This document shows positions 37,561-52,091 of a DNA stretch of 64,000 bases, piece after piece. How positions within the stretch are numbered: the stretch's first letter is position 1; each line of letters opens with the position of its first letter. The stretch is from Pomacea canaliculata. Its lineage: Eukaryota; Mollusca; Gastropoda; Architaenioglossa; Ampullariidae. Position numbers and translations under genes: made by a program. The stretch covers positions 24,423,868-24,487,867 of the forward strand of contig NC_037593.1 of the NCBI RefSeq assembly GCF_003073045.1, in the 5' to 3' direction. Below the pieces are notes generated by a model. That model saw nothing but the letters and a program-made list of their open reading frames with translations. It did no database searches and had not been told where the DNA came from.

Positions 37561-38711
37561 TGTCAGACCCACGCCAGTCAGAATGGTCATAGCTTGGGAG
37601 AAGTTAATGCGATATTTAATATGATCCAGTAAACCATTCACAATAACAGGGCCATCCTACAAGATGGCATACACTTGCACGCACTTCTTGAAAGCTTCTC
37701 GTCCAGCTGTAAGATGTTGAAATATTTGTTGTCGCGACTGCTTCCTTTTTACTTGCTGGTCACAAACCCGTCACAATTGAAAAAATAATAAAATTGGTCT
37801 GAGAGATGATGCTTAACTTATGTCAGCCAGCCCACTCTTCAGCAAATCAACGCAAAACAAAACAAAAAAAATCACACTAAAACAGAAACTGCAAACCCAC
37901 AAGAGCTCACAATTGACCATTTTATTCTTCAAGCGAGAGAAGCTATTAAAGCTTTTTCATAAAAAAAACTTCAACTCATCTTCCTCATCATTTGAGTAGA
38001 TTAAAGCTGAATGCTGCATACAAGATACCAACCAGAGATCAAATCTTCCTTATTTACATATTTCTTTTCTTTATGTATACCACTAATTAAAATTATCAAA
38101 GCCATTACAAAGTAGTGTTCATCTTTTAAATCTCCGAACATCAGAACAAATGAGTGTTTACAGTGTTTATCACACAGGTCAGTTTGAATTGAGGATTGGC
38201 ATTTACACAGTGTTTTCAGTTGTTATAGCGCCAATGTGGTACATATTAATTATATTAATTATTACTAAATGTATACTAGGTACTTTGTCATGCTTATGGT
38301 TACTTTAACATTCAGCATAGTGAAACTGGGATTGCACATAGTCAGACTGTCCTTTGTCCGTTCCTTGCTATTTCTGCAAACACAATTTAACAACTTAAAC
38401 TCTATTTCTATCGTATGAGTGTGTGTGGCCAGTCTAGTTGTACCTGCTTTGATCGTTGTTTTCAGATGTCGGAAATAAAAATAAAAAGGAGAACAAATAC
38501 CTATAAATCATTTCAATACAATGTAAAGACATGATAACACAAAAAAGAGTATAAAATATCAAACAAAGCAGAAATAAAACTAAACCTATAAGATGCTAAT
38601 CTATACATTACTACCAATGCAACATCCAGCACAAAAAGTTATTTCACTAACGCTAAGAATACAGCGACCACTAAAACTGAACATAGCAGAGCAATGATTT
38701 ACAAGAAATAT

Positions 38712-38754
<43 letters not shown>

Positions 38755-39853
38755 ACGACGGCGCTATAAACAACGACTGGATTACATGATACAGCAATCT
38801 AGAGTTTGCTTCTGATCCAACCCTTCGACAACTTGCCAAAAGAAAAGTTAATAAACATTATCAGAAGCACTTTTTGTTTACTTTCAATCCATTCAAATAG
38901 CTTCTATCTTGAAGTAATTTTAAACTGATAAAGAGAAAGCAGTAGAGACAAAGAGTAAATACAAACTGTATGGGACATTTTAGTATAAAGGCCAAGCAAT
39001 AAGAATTGTTTGTGGCTATAACTGCAGTGATTGACATAAAACAATAAAATTATATCTTTTTATTTCCTCATAGCCTTCTTTTTGTATAAATATTCTCTCA
39101 GTATTGAAATATATGATGCAAGGGATGTAAATGTTCGAAATATTGATATAATAGAGAAATACTGCTGGTGGTAAACGCGATCTTCGTCCTACAGGCAAGT
39201 GCTTTCATCAGATGAAGAAAAGGACGATAAACTGTGCCCTGATAAAATATCACGATATATAAAACTTTTTCAGAATAGTACCTACCAACAGATTCATATC
39301 TTTGAGCACAAAACATGCATGTTCTGATGTATGGCTACGATTTTTAAAACTCTTCTTCCCTTGAAAGTAAAAAGTCATAGTCAAAGTACAATAAATACTA
39401 CACTCGTAAACATGACTTAATATTGCCTGTTTAACAAGAATCATAAAAATGTAATGCTGTTCACTAGAACAGAACAACAGCAATATTAGTCAAATAATTT
39501 AGATTGTTAAAATATCCACGTTGGTTCAAGGATCTGGACTATCATTATTTTGTTATTGTTCTTTTGGTGCATCTGTAAAGTGTTCTCCATTTCCAAGGTT
39601 GGGTTTACTATGGTTAGATATGAAAAGAAAATTATTTTAATTGTTCTGTATCTTTCGGTTAAATGAGTGTGACAGACTGAAACGAATCCTTCAGATGTAT
39701 CAGACAAGGACTATCGAGATGTAGAGATCGTACAACGCAAAGAAGGTTTTATCCCATTTGATCGACTTTAGGCTAAATGTTTGTTTCAGGAGGTCAAATT
39801 AGTGCTTTGCCATCTTTTTTCACTATATTTGACCATTTTGTGATGCCATGAGA
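37561..39853. other. Noncoding; probable 3' flank of the CRAL-TRIO gene
   Basis: No gene recognised. An (AAC)n microsatellite lies at 38712..38752. The right end probably contains the 3' untranslated region of the minus-strand CRAL-TRIO gene. Confidence 0.5.
38712..38752 (+). repeat. (AAC)n microsatellite
   Basis: About 13 tandem AAC units. Confidence 0.95.
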
Positions 39854-42800
39854 TCAGTCAGTGCTGAGCTTCTTGTAGGAGCCCACCATGTTGGTGATGG
39901 CGTCTTGCTGCTTGCGGTCCGAGTCCTTGCCAAGAGTGTCGTCCACGAAGCCAAACTTGCTCTCCTTTTCCATTTTCTCGTCGCACTTCATCATTTCTTC
40001 AACCCAGCTCTGGAATAAATAACAAGTCACTAAAAAAGAAAATGGCACTTTGGAGTCGAACGCGAGCATCTGGGGCACCAAGAAAACAGTTTATTTTGTT
40101 ATGTTGTAAGGAGACATCATGAAGAAAAAACAAGAATTAAGCAATTCTCTTTCTCTCGCTAGTCAAATTAATATTTTATACAACTCAGTAATATTGAGTT
40201 ATATAAATTTTGAAGTTTACAGTCATGAAGTAATTTGGGTAGTGTTAATCATAAAGTAAAATAATTGAAATAATAAATAGAATGAATAACAGTAAAATAG
40301 TAGTATGGCTTTGACTAGATACACATCGCAGTCTGTATGGCTGCTGAGAATTTAAGAAACTCATCAGAAAGCTGACCCACAACCCACTTAGTTTGTTTTA
40401 TATGTGTGTGTGTGTGTGTGTGTGTTTTCTGTCTGTCTGCACGCTTGAAATCGAGTGCATGCATACATTACCTCGTTGGTAGGCAGACCTGGCAGTGTCC
40501 CTCCATAGTCTACAGGTAAACATGACGGGTCAATGTATTCATGTAGCTTTTTCCAGTCGCTTCCAATGTTGTGGACCTAAAATATAGTTTTTGTCATCGC
40601 GTGTCAAGAGAAAAGTAAGGGAAATAGTAAATTTGAAATGAGGAATATTGACATTCTAAATGTAGGTGCAATCAAAACTTTGGTTGCAAAACGACCAAGT
40701 ACCGACAATTGCGTCTAAAACAAAATCCAGGACGGTTAAAGCAGAAACTTTAAAGCAGGTCGTCATTAATTGATGGAAGTGCCGATGCAGTTATTGTTTA
40801 CGAATGAACTTCAGATAGACTCATGATACTGTGAAACATTTACAGGTCTATAGGTTTGCACGTTTACTGACAGGTTCCAAGTCAAAGTTCAGCGAGTGTC
40901 TTACCCTTTGAGCTAGCTTGGATTTCAGGAATTGGGTGAAGAGGGTGATTACGATGTCAACGAAAGACGGCACGTTGACTAGGAGACACGCTTTAAACCT
41001 GGCAGGGAACGCATCCTGTTCAGACAAGAGAACAATAAAAATTCATATCCTTGATGGGTATATCTCCAGCACATAGTATTTTTTTCTCTTGCTACATGTA
41101 GCACCTATTATCGAGAAAATATCAGTAGCAATAATATTAGTCACAAATTATTTGAAACGGTTTTCCACAAGAGTATCTGATATTGCAAAATGTGCGACAC
41201 TTAAGTACCCGTAGACCACTTCAAAAGGGTTAACAAGCATGTAAACTGAGACAGTACTATCAATTTTCTGTACTTTAATGACCCCGTGTTCTAAGTTGTC
41301 AATAACAATAAGTAGCCACGCTTTATTTGTTTATTTATAGCTGTCAGTAATTCCAAGGGTCATTATCTGAAGTGGTTAACAATCAGGAAGAACAAAACTA
41401 CAGGCGTATGGTACCTGCCACAGTTTGGACACCCTCTTCGCAAAATCAAAGTTCATCATCATGAAGTGAGACATGGAGAAATCTCTGTAGTCTATCAGAA
41501 GGGTGAAGCCGCGAACCTGATTCTCCTCGTCCTGAGAACGTGAACGAACGGAAAAATAAAAATATCTACCAACCGATTCAGACTTAGTCTGTTCTTTAAC
41601 TATTTCTTGTAAGATCGGGTACAGAACATGTTCAACGGTTAAAAGATAGTAAGAAATGTTGAATAGAAAAGACTTAATCCATCTGTGTATAGATATTGCA
41701 CTTTGGAACACAGTTTCTTTAGCTCTATAGTTAATAAATAAAATTTCATTGTCAGGTCTGCTTCCACTTCATATTCTAACAACTTTCCTTCTTTTGTTGT
41801 TTCTTGATCGAAAGACGACTTTCTGAATTGCGGCCTAAATACAACTGTTGTAAATCCAACTTATAATATACTATCAACCTTAAATATTATTTTAGTGGAA
41901 AGACAAAGGAAATGTGGCATCTCCACACCTCAATCATTTTGTTCACGTTGAGAAACTCAACCTTGAAGGCCTCTTCTATTGTGTAATGAGACGTGTCTAG
42001 TCTTCCTAAAACAAAACAAGAGTACAGAGAGCATAAATAAACATTGGAACCACCGTGGAACTACTTTACAGTTGCTATACCAGTCATTCTGAGACAAATA
42101 CTGTTAATTAAATGACTCAGTGCTATAGGTACAAAATTAGATCAATGCCCTTTAATTAAGCCTTGCACCATCTACTTCAAATATTTGATACCATAATTTG
42201 ACAATAATCTGAAACTGCATTAACATTGTTTTCTTAAGCACTTGTGGCCTTTGCGCAGTTGTATTTAACAGTTTATAAACATATAAACAATTGTAACAGT
42301 ATTATTACAGGTAATAAAACTGTGCCTGAGGGGATATTTCAAATAATAACGGTAAAATCTAAGTAGAAAGGAAGAAAACCACTGAAATTTCCTGAAAGGA
42401 CAAACATAAATAAATTTATTCTAATGAGCATGGACAATGTACGTAGAGGAAATAATGATTTTAAAAAGTTGTAAAAGAAAGAACAATGAACAAGAAAAAA
42501 ATGAGCAACAATAATAATAACAAAAATGTGATGACTACTATCACGACTATGACACGTGACACAGAGTTCACCCCCAGACATCCTATTTACCTGGGAAGAT
42601 CAGGTAGATCTGACATCCCTCCCTGTCGCGGTGCGTGTGTGGAAAGGACATTGCTGACTGATACATGTGGCGGACACAGGATGGCTTGAGACCCGTGAAG
42701 ATCTTGGGGTCCTCCTTGCGCATGCGATAATAGCTCAGGTACAACTGGAAGGCTCGCTCCTGGTCAAACTTCCGGGCGCGCAGAAACCTTAACAGAAACT

Positions 42801-43344
42801 CGGTGTCTGTTCGCGGCTGAAGTCCTGTTGGTGTAAACAGCAGTTTAAAAGGGTCGCTGAAATTTCTTGAATTTTGTCACTTTAAAATTTGATGACTATG
42901 TGACTTGCTGCTTGTGTTTAATTATTATTGTTGTTGCTGCTGCTGTTGCTGCTGCTGTTGCTGCTGATGGTGATGATGATGATTTAAATATGTACTAATA
43001 AAGAAATTTTAAAATTGTGTATATTGTAGAGTTCATGGTATTTCTACACAGACCCGATTCAACAAGTAAAAGTCACCAGAAAGATGTCTCAGAACAGAAA
43101 TACGTTTTCACACTTTTGATTGGGCTTGGCAAAAGGAATATGTCAGAAGGAAATACAAATGTTTTCTAATATATTCCTTCCCAAAGATGTTCTGTTACAA
43201 GGTATAACACCTACCTGTATATTGCAGTATGCGTTCCCGAAAAGCTTTGACTTCCAAGATGCGAGTTTTTGGATTTTCGTTGAGTTCTTTAATTGCCAAC
43301 TGAAGAGTTTCCTCCTTGAGTGTACACGTGTAGTCACTGGCCAT
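39854..43344 (-). CDS. CRAL-TRIO lipid carrier, alpha-tocopherol-transfer-protein-like
   Basis: Cytosolic carrier of small hydrophobic ligands (the family includes alpha-tocopherol transfer protein and clavesins). Seven coding exons, all with GT/AG limits and consistent phase: 43215..43344, 42591..42824, 41929..42005, 41415..41531, 40905..41015, 40472..40576, 39854..40009. The joined protein is about 309 residues. ATG 43344 lies in a good context (ACCACGATGG). Exons 1-2 give the N-terminal helical region (ELNENPKTRILEV; TDTEFLLRFLRARKFDQERA). Exons 2-6 give the CRAL-TRIO fold (GFTLLIDYRDFS; DAFPARFKACLLVNVPSFVD; LPVDYGGTLPGLP). The last exon is a charged tail ending KKLSTD. No lesion seen. 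Ligand unknown. Other exons upstream would be untranslated. Confidence 0.92.
40402..40425 (+). repeat. (TG)n microsatellite
   Basis: About 11 tandem TG units within intron 6 of the CRAL-TRIO gene, close to the donor of exon 6. Confidence 0.95.
42929..42984 (+). repeat. (TTG/CTG)n-(ATG)n compound microsatellite
   Basis: Imperfect trinucleotide runs within intron 1 of the CRAL-TRIO gene. Confidence 0.9.
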
Positions 43345-46300
43345 CGTGGTTTCTCTTGTGTCTTTTTTTAACTCAAGGATATAATCCTGTTCAAAGCAAT
43401 TGAAAAATGAAATTATTTGTAAACACATTGCAAAAATACTTTCGCTCACAAATTTCTGATTCAGATGAAAAAAAACCCTGCTTCCATAGACTTATATATT
43501 GCTCGAGGGTGTAGACAGGATTTCTCCTGTACGAGAAAAGAGACACAGATGAATAGCCAAGAGTCTGAAAGCTCACATTGGACGAATGGATTCAAGCTAG
43601 AGGATTCACTTGCTGTATCCTGTATGAGGGTAAACAAAATTAAGTCACAACTTTAATTCACAGTCCTCTGATTTAATATTAGCTGATACTGTATTTCAGC
43701 TTTAGAAAAAAAGCAAAGAATGCAGAACTGATGTAGATTGTTTCCTATTGATACACATATTCTTTCTTAAATAAAAATTAAACAAGCAAGCAAGCGGCCA
43801 AGCAAGTAATCAACACACCTACCCAACCACCTATCACTATATATCATGTCCGAAGAAACTTTCAAGAAGGTGAACACAAAGCACATGTAATCAACTTAGC
43901 AAGTCAGGGAACAGTTTGCACCGATTGCACGCAAGTACTAAAGGTCATGTACACAGACACGCACCATGGACCATGTAGGTTATGTATTGTGATGATATAT
44001 CTGAAACACGCTGCTAACGACAAAGCACGATTAGGCAGTCACGTGACCAAGTGTGCTCTGGTATCCGCGAATAATAGCTGTTTGTAGGCGTCAGGCTTTC
44101 CGGCCTTTTCACGGTTGTGAGCCTAACCCGGCGCGATCAAGCGAGGCATGACCGTCTGGTTTAAAAGAATTCCTCTACCGATATATTTCTGACGGCCTTT
44201 TCAAAAGACTACACACCAAGTCTTGATGTGCTAATGTGAAGTGTGAGTAGAAAAAGCTGCGTGAATAGAAGAAGCATGAATAGGAGGGGCAGGTGTTGGG
44301 GACTGTACTTTTGGCGCCGAGCAAACAGCTATGACTAAGCAGAGAAAGAGGAAGTGGAGAATGTTGCAAGCTTTATTAAAGTCAATGGAAAAATACCTTG
44401 ATAAAAAGAAAAAAAAATGAAGTACTCTCTCTCTCTCTCTCTCGATAACGAAATTTCAGTTCCTACAGTGTTGGATCACCGAGACTATAGAGCACGTTGA
44501 AGCCGAGACTTTAGGAGACGCCACCTTAGTAGTTGATGTCGAGTCGTTATTCCATAATAAATTTGCCATCATGATACTCCATACTATGGTTTGAAATTAC
44601 TTTCGGGAGCACAGTTTTTTCTCACTTCAAAGAACAACCGTAAACACGTGACTGGCATGTTCATCACATTGTAGAGTCGGACTATCAGGCGTCTGATGAG
44701 GTGTACACCTTTTCAAACTCCGTCACATTAAAATTCCTCGACTAATCGAGAAATAGATAAATGTTGTTTACTGACTTTGTTGTCGTTACAACTCAGAACA
44801 CATTTAACCTTTACCCAACAATAAACCTTTGTAAGATAAAAATGTCTGTCAGGCACGGATTGCATTCTGCACAGGTTTACATCACAGACCTGATCACAAG
44901 TTTTGATTCGAAAAATAAAGTTCAGATGAAACTACTCCAGCTCTTTCAAGAGCGATTGGTAAAAGAGTGCAAGTGAACAACCAGGGACTTGAGCGCGGCA
45001 ATAAATTACCCAACTTGTTGTTCTTAGTGTTCCGTGTATGAGCTGAAGAAACATGTAAGACAATAATCTCAATGACAATACAAAACTACCCAAAATGTCA
45101 GAACACCGTTTGGTTAGTTTAACCATCGTATTTCACCTGTTAGGTCTTAGTCTACCTGTATAGACGCTACAAAAAGGCCAAAAACTTATCATTATAATCT
45201 TAGATACATTCAAACACTCTGTCTCACCCAATGTTGCACTTCTCTATGTTTCCCTGTCACAGGTGTACTTCAGTCACACAGGTGAGAAACTCTGTACTGG
45301 TACCGGCGATTGTTATCTGAATATGTGCATGCTTGCCAGCAATGCCACCCTTGCACAAACTTCGGCAAGCACTTTGCGTGAAAAGGATATTGGCTGAACA
45401 GAGGTGTGGGTAGCTGGGAAAACTTTTCCAAGCTTTTTTATATAAAAAATAAAATAATTACGACCCTGTTCTGTCAGGTATAATTCTCTTTACAAAGCTA
45501 CTGGTGCGTGTCACGTGCGTGACAGCTGACGACATGTTCTCATGCTCTCCTTCTAAACTGCTTCCTTCCCTCGCTCTTTCTCTATGTCCTGTAATGTATG
45601 TGTATGTGTGTAAGGGTTTTTTAATGTACAAACAGGGACTCTGCAAAGTAGGATGTAACCCTTTACTAACCCTCTCTTTCCTTTTCTCTCTCTTTCACAC
45701 ACACATTGGCTTGAGCTGAATCGTTGGTCGGAGAAAGAGAAAGGTGAACAAAAAGGCGAGAGCTGAAAAAGAGAATGACAAATGACAGACCTTTATTTAC
45801 GAGGGTAACAACCCTTTTACGTCTAGCCCTCGATCTCAGTAGAAACACTATATTAATTCAAAACAATCTATTAAAATCATACATGACATTAGTGAAAGGT
45901 ATAAATATAATATATAGGAACAAGTTATAGGAACCTGTACCGTCGTTCTTTATCTCCTACAACTTGACCCCACGCCACGACCTAAGAGTTATTTCGGAGG
46001 ACACGGTGACCTCGTGCGGAACTTAACGGGAGGGTTCGCTGACGTCAGAACACAAACGACTTTCTCCAGCAATATCAACCCTTCACCACAAGTGTTGAGA
46101 CCTGCACACCAGCTTCTGGCATTCAAAGGTCGCTATGAAATAGTCTTTTGTCAGGCAACCTGCTGCGCGACATTTTAACTGCCATGCAGGAACACGTGCA
46201 TTTCTACATGGCTACATGCACCCACTACACGTGGATCTGTAGCCGTCTGTAGTCACTTGACTAACCTGTGTCTACTTTCTCACCCGGCAAGATTAAACAC

Positions 46301-47329
46301 GTTATCAGTTTTTTCCCAGAAACTGTGGACCAGCGAGCAAAAAGTTATTCCGTTTGTGCTTTCAAAAAGTCTCGTGTGGTTAACTACTTCTCAATAGAAA
46401 TAATGCAGTGTGTGTGTACATATATATAAAGTCTTTTATGGAAACTAACCTATTACTTTGATCCTAAAAGGTATGTTTTCATTTTAAATAAACAAGACAA
46501 TAACTTGTTCATCCTGCAAAGTTCTGAACTTATCTTTTACTACAACAAAAGCAATATTGTCATAAAAATTACGAACAGTTTATACAGTGGTTACAGACAG
46601 AAAGACAAATTTTTAACTAAGAACTGACAGAGAGGCAGACGAACAGACACAAAGACACACACACACAGAGAGACACACACATGCACTAAGAGAAAATGAC
46701 CGACAATACACCATCTACCTTGTCCTTTCTAACTTCGTTGTACATTTTTCATTAAAATATTGTTAACGTGGGTTTCCTTGTATAGAGGACACACACACAC
46801 ACACATTTTTATTATACTTGCTCTAGAAGGTAAGTATTTAGTTCGTATAGCATGTGCGTGCAACACTCAGAGAGGCACAGGTAGAGCCTGGCCCTCAGCT
46901 ACCTGCCGCCACTGAGTCGCGCTCACTCCGAGACCTGTCTGCACGCACACGATCATAACCGACTTAGCGACACTGTGACTGGGACTACATTGATTGTGTG
47001 CTTTGTACAGACATTATGCAGGGTGAAGCTTGATCTTCCTTGGCAACACAACACCAATTGAAGTCCATACATCGTATAAAATAAGTCCAAATATATCTCT
47101 GACGGGAACAAAAACTGAAAGGAAGACATAGTTGGCAGAGAACTTTTCACCCAGGAAGACCGTGTGTTACGCAAAGCTATTCTATTATACCTACATATAA
47201 TATACAGTAAAAAAAATAATGATATCATACATGGACGCTTCAATTTATTATTACGTTAACCAAGTATACCTTATATCTATATAGTAAAATAATTAATGTG
47301 ATATGATATGTTTGTAATATTTACAGGCG
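43345..47329. other. Noncoding, upstream of the CRAL-TRIO gene
   Basis: No gene recognised. A (CT)n microsatellite lies at 44424..44443 and CA runs occur near 46660 and 46795. Promoter and untranslated exons of the CRAL-TRIO gene should lie here, but I cannot place them. Confidence 0.45.
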
Positions 47330-47593
47330 TCCTAATCGAGCAGACATTTTAGATGTCTTTATATCTTTGTGTTATCGCCACAGGGCCACCTGTCAATGGG
47401 AGAATTTATGGAGCTGAAACTACACACACACCACGCAATGGCCCCAGTGTGTAGCTAGCTGTGTAATATTCTGACTCTGATATATATATATATATTCCGC
47501 TATAATCAATACGGATATTACACATTTGCTATGCAGAAATTCAATGTTAAGACAAGATTTTTTCATTACATTAACCAAGTTATATACATAGTA

Positions 47594-47795
<202 letters not shown>

Positions 47796-48065
47796 AAACA
47801 CAAACATAATATAATTTAAGACGCATGAATCGAACAGATATTTAAATTTATTCTTATCTCTGATTCATCAATGTGTTGATATCTGTACACGGCTATCAGT
47901 CAACAGAAGCATTCATGAAGTTTTGACTACACAACACACACCGCGCACTGACCCAGCGGTGTTGCTGGCTGTGTATTATTCGTACACTATGTAGACAGCT
48001 GATATGTATATATACATGTATATATGTATAGCTATAATCAATACGGAAAATACACACTTGCTGTT

Positions 48066-51065
48066 CAAGGTTTTGAACAGTTTTTGTTCTCCAGTATTGC
48101 TTATTATACTCATTACTTTACACGTTACTCCGGGTGTCATTTTTTGATCGGGGTAGTGCAGTAAAAAAAGAACCTACTCACCCGAAGACGCTGGTTGCGT
48201 TTGATCAAAAAATAACCGGCGCAGGAGTGAACCCGTCAAGCAAAGAGGAAGCTGTGGTGCAACAGGCCGGGTTCATGCCTGCTAGGAGACTTATAAGGGT
48301 GACAGTCCACAAGCTTTGTGTCAATGAACTTTTGAACGAATGACTCACTTTACCTCACATCTTGAATCTTCCGAGCGGAAACTCTGTTCGGGTAGAAAAC
48401 AGTCTCTGATTGCAACAACGGTAATCGTAGACACTTTGCGGCGATTTAACTAGGGTTTGATTTCGTACCCCTTACATTTATAGATTATCAGCGACGAAGT
48501 TGAAGATCTTATGAAGTCATCTGAACTGTCATCAAAAGCACATACCGTTAAGGACATAAGTACCTACCCAATTCCCCTTTGCTAAATTAGGAAAGTCGTT
48601 TTAAAACCAGTTTAGTCCCGTGTAGTCTTCTTTTCAGAGCAGTCCATAACCTGGCCACTTTGAAGTGCAGTATCCAGAAAGGTTGATGACAATGACCCTT
48701 GTTCAGCAGGATTATGCTGGCATGTAGTGATTTGTTGCTCTGTTGGCAATTAGGATGTAATCCCGGAATGACACGAGAGCGTATTGATTCGTCTAATACA
48801 TAAAATATACATGGCAGTAGGTGGTCAAGCGGTATTTTATTTCTACAATGTTATAAATGCAAAGAAAAAGTATTTTCTTTAATCCTCTCTGAGAGAATAA
48901 AAATCTTTAATTACCTGTATTTGTAGTAATTTCGTTTTAGTCCAATAAGCAGCGTTTCTCGTTGGAAGGGAAGGATTGTGTCTACCTTACTGAAAGAGGC
49001 CAGAGCAAAGAGTTCGCATAGCTGAAAGCAGGTCAGGGGTCTGAGTAGAACAACCCACAGGGAAGGAAATAAGGACACACGGCAAATGACAGAGAGGGGA
49101 ATAGCCCCCCCCCATTCCTTTTCATAGCCCCACCCCTGGTATCGCGATGGGGAAGGAGGAAGGGAACATGCACGTGATCAGAGGGGCTTTACCCATGGAG
49201 TGGAGGTGAAGATACCTAGGGGTTGCTAGAAAGCTGACAGAACATACAGCTGTTATGAGCTTGTTACAGAAATGTGAATTGTTATTATAAACAGCACACC
49301 TAAGATTAACCGGTTTTTGCGTGGTTTTGAGCCCATTGGGATTTACGGGAAAGGAGTTTTGACCTTTTATGAAAACCCGGATGAGAACAGCAATATTCAA
49401 AGGTATGGAGTAGAATATTCATTCAGGTTTTGGAAATTAGTACCTAACGATAAACTTAACTCAGGTTTAGTAATTTTGCATTTAGTTTAACCTTTAAACT
49501 CTAGAAGTTTCAAGTAGGCATTCAGACATGTTTGTCAGGTGTGTGTAAGGATCTGCCAGGTAAATATAGAATTGTAGACGAATACTTGTTTTGCTCTCAA
49601 AAGATATTAACAGACAATTCTTTCAACTGATATTTGACTCCCACTAATAGTAATAATCATCATTTAAATCATTATTATCATAACGGTAATGTACTTTTTA
49701 CTGTTATAGTGCACTTGCCATCCCAGAAAGCTTAGCTCAGTGAATTTGAGAGAAGAGTGAGTCACAATCACTAAATCAAACATATTTTTATTAGAGAAAT
49801 GAATAAAAAGCAGAAAACCACAACAGACCACGTACGAGAATGGAAATCTATAAGTTAACAATGAAAACATAACAGATGGTGAGCTAACAGGAAAATACAG
49901 AGAGCAGCTCTCCTCAGACTATATAATCCAATCAACCATCACGAATGTATTAACCAAAACGAGCTTGGGGACCCTCTTGCTCAGCTGTGACACTTGCCAG
50001 ACATGACCAGAATAACAAAAATAGATTTTATTAGAAATAAAAGTTCATGGTTCGTGTCTACACTTCCACATATTGCACTTGGTCCAGGACAGTCAATATT
50101 CGCTGTAATGGTGACAAACGCTAAACGTTAGGCCAACGGACTGCTTAGTCCTTCACTTTCTAACAAAAACGCACACACGCACATGCATGTACGGAAGACA
50201 TTAATGTTCAGGATCAGACTTTCTCCCTTCACTAACGGTCGTGCTGATCAAGACTTTATGAAAGTGCCTCTGTGTACACAGCGTGACCTTTGATAAACTG
50301 ACACATCACTTACACAACAAAATGTGTCCGTTATTTCACGACACACCTCTCGTTTTAAACGTCTGATTACGGTTGGTTGTCACTCTACCATAGCTTAGCG
50401 CCTGCACAGGAATACAACCTTCCCCCTACACCTCAGCAACCATCCACGGGCTGACACATATACCAACATTTAACCACCCCGCCAAAGACTATTTTTATAA
50501 TCTAGTCATGTCTCCATCTACTTCCGTTACCGACAGAGAGGTAGAGTACGTGGCTACAATCAAGATCCACAAGAAATTCCTCTGGCTGGGTTGCTGTGAA
50601 TTTTTGCTCACTTTGTGAACATACAGAAAGAAGCTTAGAGATTTTATAACAGGTAAGAATTCAGTTATTTTAAGCGTTTTCGCAGTCTCTGCAATAGACT
50701 AATCAAGTCAAGTGTGCAGCAGAGGTATTACAAAATACTTGTGAGTGATTCCAGGAAAACGAACAGCCTTAAAATACTTTAACTTGACCTTTGATATTTT
50801 TTAGTCCTAGCACTGATAAGAAGTGATTTAGTTTCATGGTAAAAGTTATGGCTGTTTATTACAGCATTCCCTTTTGGGAACAGCTTTCTTATCGCGACGA
50901 CCGTTAAAAAAATGGCGAGCCTGTTAGCGAAGCTATCCCGCCAAAATGACATACGTCACTCGATCTCCGTCATCTGATCGCTGCAGTCGCTCGCCGTTGT
51001 CTGCTCCACAACCGACACTAAAAAACTAGTGCAAAAGACTAAAAGATCCATATCACGAGATTCAT
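48066..51065. other. Noncoding
   Basis: No gene recognised. A short plus-strand ATG frame at 50911 (MASLLAKLSRQNDIRHSISV, in good start context) ends after 21 codons and may be a chance ORF or a 5' leader. Confidence 0.4.
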
Positions 51066-51182
51066 TAAAGGCAGTCCGTTAACGGCACACAGTCGGCACT
51101 AATATAAACCGATAAAAAAAAAAAAAAAAAAAAATTAAATATCCCTAACCCTATGGAGTTGTGTGCCGTTGATGAACTGTCT
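51066..51182. repeat. Small inverted repeat around a poly-A run
   Basis: GTCCGTTAACGGCACACA on the left pairs imperfectly with GTGTGCCGTTGATGAAC on the right, about 60 bases apart, around a 22-A run at 51113..51134. It looks like a fold-back or minute MITE fragment. Confidence 0.5.
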
Positions 51183-51479
51183 TCAGTGGACAAAAATATA
51201 ATACAAACTTAGTTTACAAATTAATCTATAGTTTTGCACCAATGAGTATGCGATCATTATCATCGCCAACTAATTAAGACATATAAAAGAAACGTTATGA
51301 AAACAATTGAAAAGTTATAAAAGGTGATAATATATGTATTGTACGTCACGGACCGGTCTGTGCCTCCATGTTTTAAGTTAGTTTAACTCCTTCTCTGTTT
51401 GTGAACTGCAAGGGTAAATAACACGTAATAGAGAATGATTGAGAATGTCAGCGGGCAGACGGCAGTGACGTACATAATA

Positions 51480-51600
51480 GTTAAGACGGGACAGTCCCGC
51501 TTTTGACCTCGTGTCCCGCCTGCTCATCGGGTGGGACACCCAATGTCCCGATTTCTGGCTTTCTGGCGAGTCCATCAAATGTCCCGCTTGTGTTTAAAAA
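51480..51600 (+). repeat. Cluster of TGTCCCGC-like motifs
   Basis: Five GTCCCG or CGGGAC-type motifs fall within about 110 bases in otherwise AT-rich DNA. The cause is not known. Confidence 0.4.
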
Positions 51601-51879
51601 TCACTTTTTTTCGGCGTTCTTTGACGGTGACGACACCATCATCGTCACGTGTCCTGCTTTCGCCCCCGAAACGTCTGGTCACCTTATAATAGTAGAAAGA
51701 CGTGTGTGCGTTAAGAGAAGCGTAGATGCCAAAGTTTAAGAAGTAATTCCTTGCTTAGCCAAGGTTTTTTTCGTGTACGGGCAAATTGTGTTGGAGCCTT
51801 TTTGAAGGAGGATTAGATTTAGACGAATCCTTGATCGCATTCAGTGAAACACCCAGCAGTGTGTGTGCTCGGTGTACCG

Positions 51880-52091
51880 TATCGCCATCTTGGAGTACCG
51901 CTACTGTGACTGTGTGAACCCCCTCCCTGACATTGCCATTGTGTACGGCCTTGGAGTGTCATCTGTCGCTCAGCTACACGGAGTTTTCTATCCTCTCAGG
52001 AAAGGAAAATCCACCTCTAGTAGATTACCAGTGTGATTTGTGTTATTCGTATTCTGACTGGAGATGCAAAGGGCGACAACCCTACAAACTG
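51880..52091 (+). other. Possible untranslated first exon of SAMD9-like copy 2
   Basis: A GC-richer plus-strand stretch ends at a donor-like AACT/GTGAGT at 52091. The next plus-strand acceptor of note is TTTCAG at 53164, which opens the first coding exon of the SAMD9-like gene. No transcript evidence is available. Confidence 0.25.
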
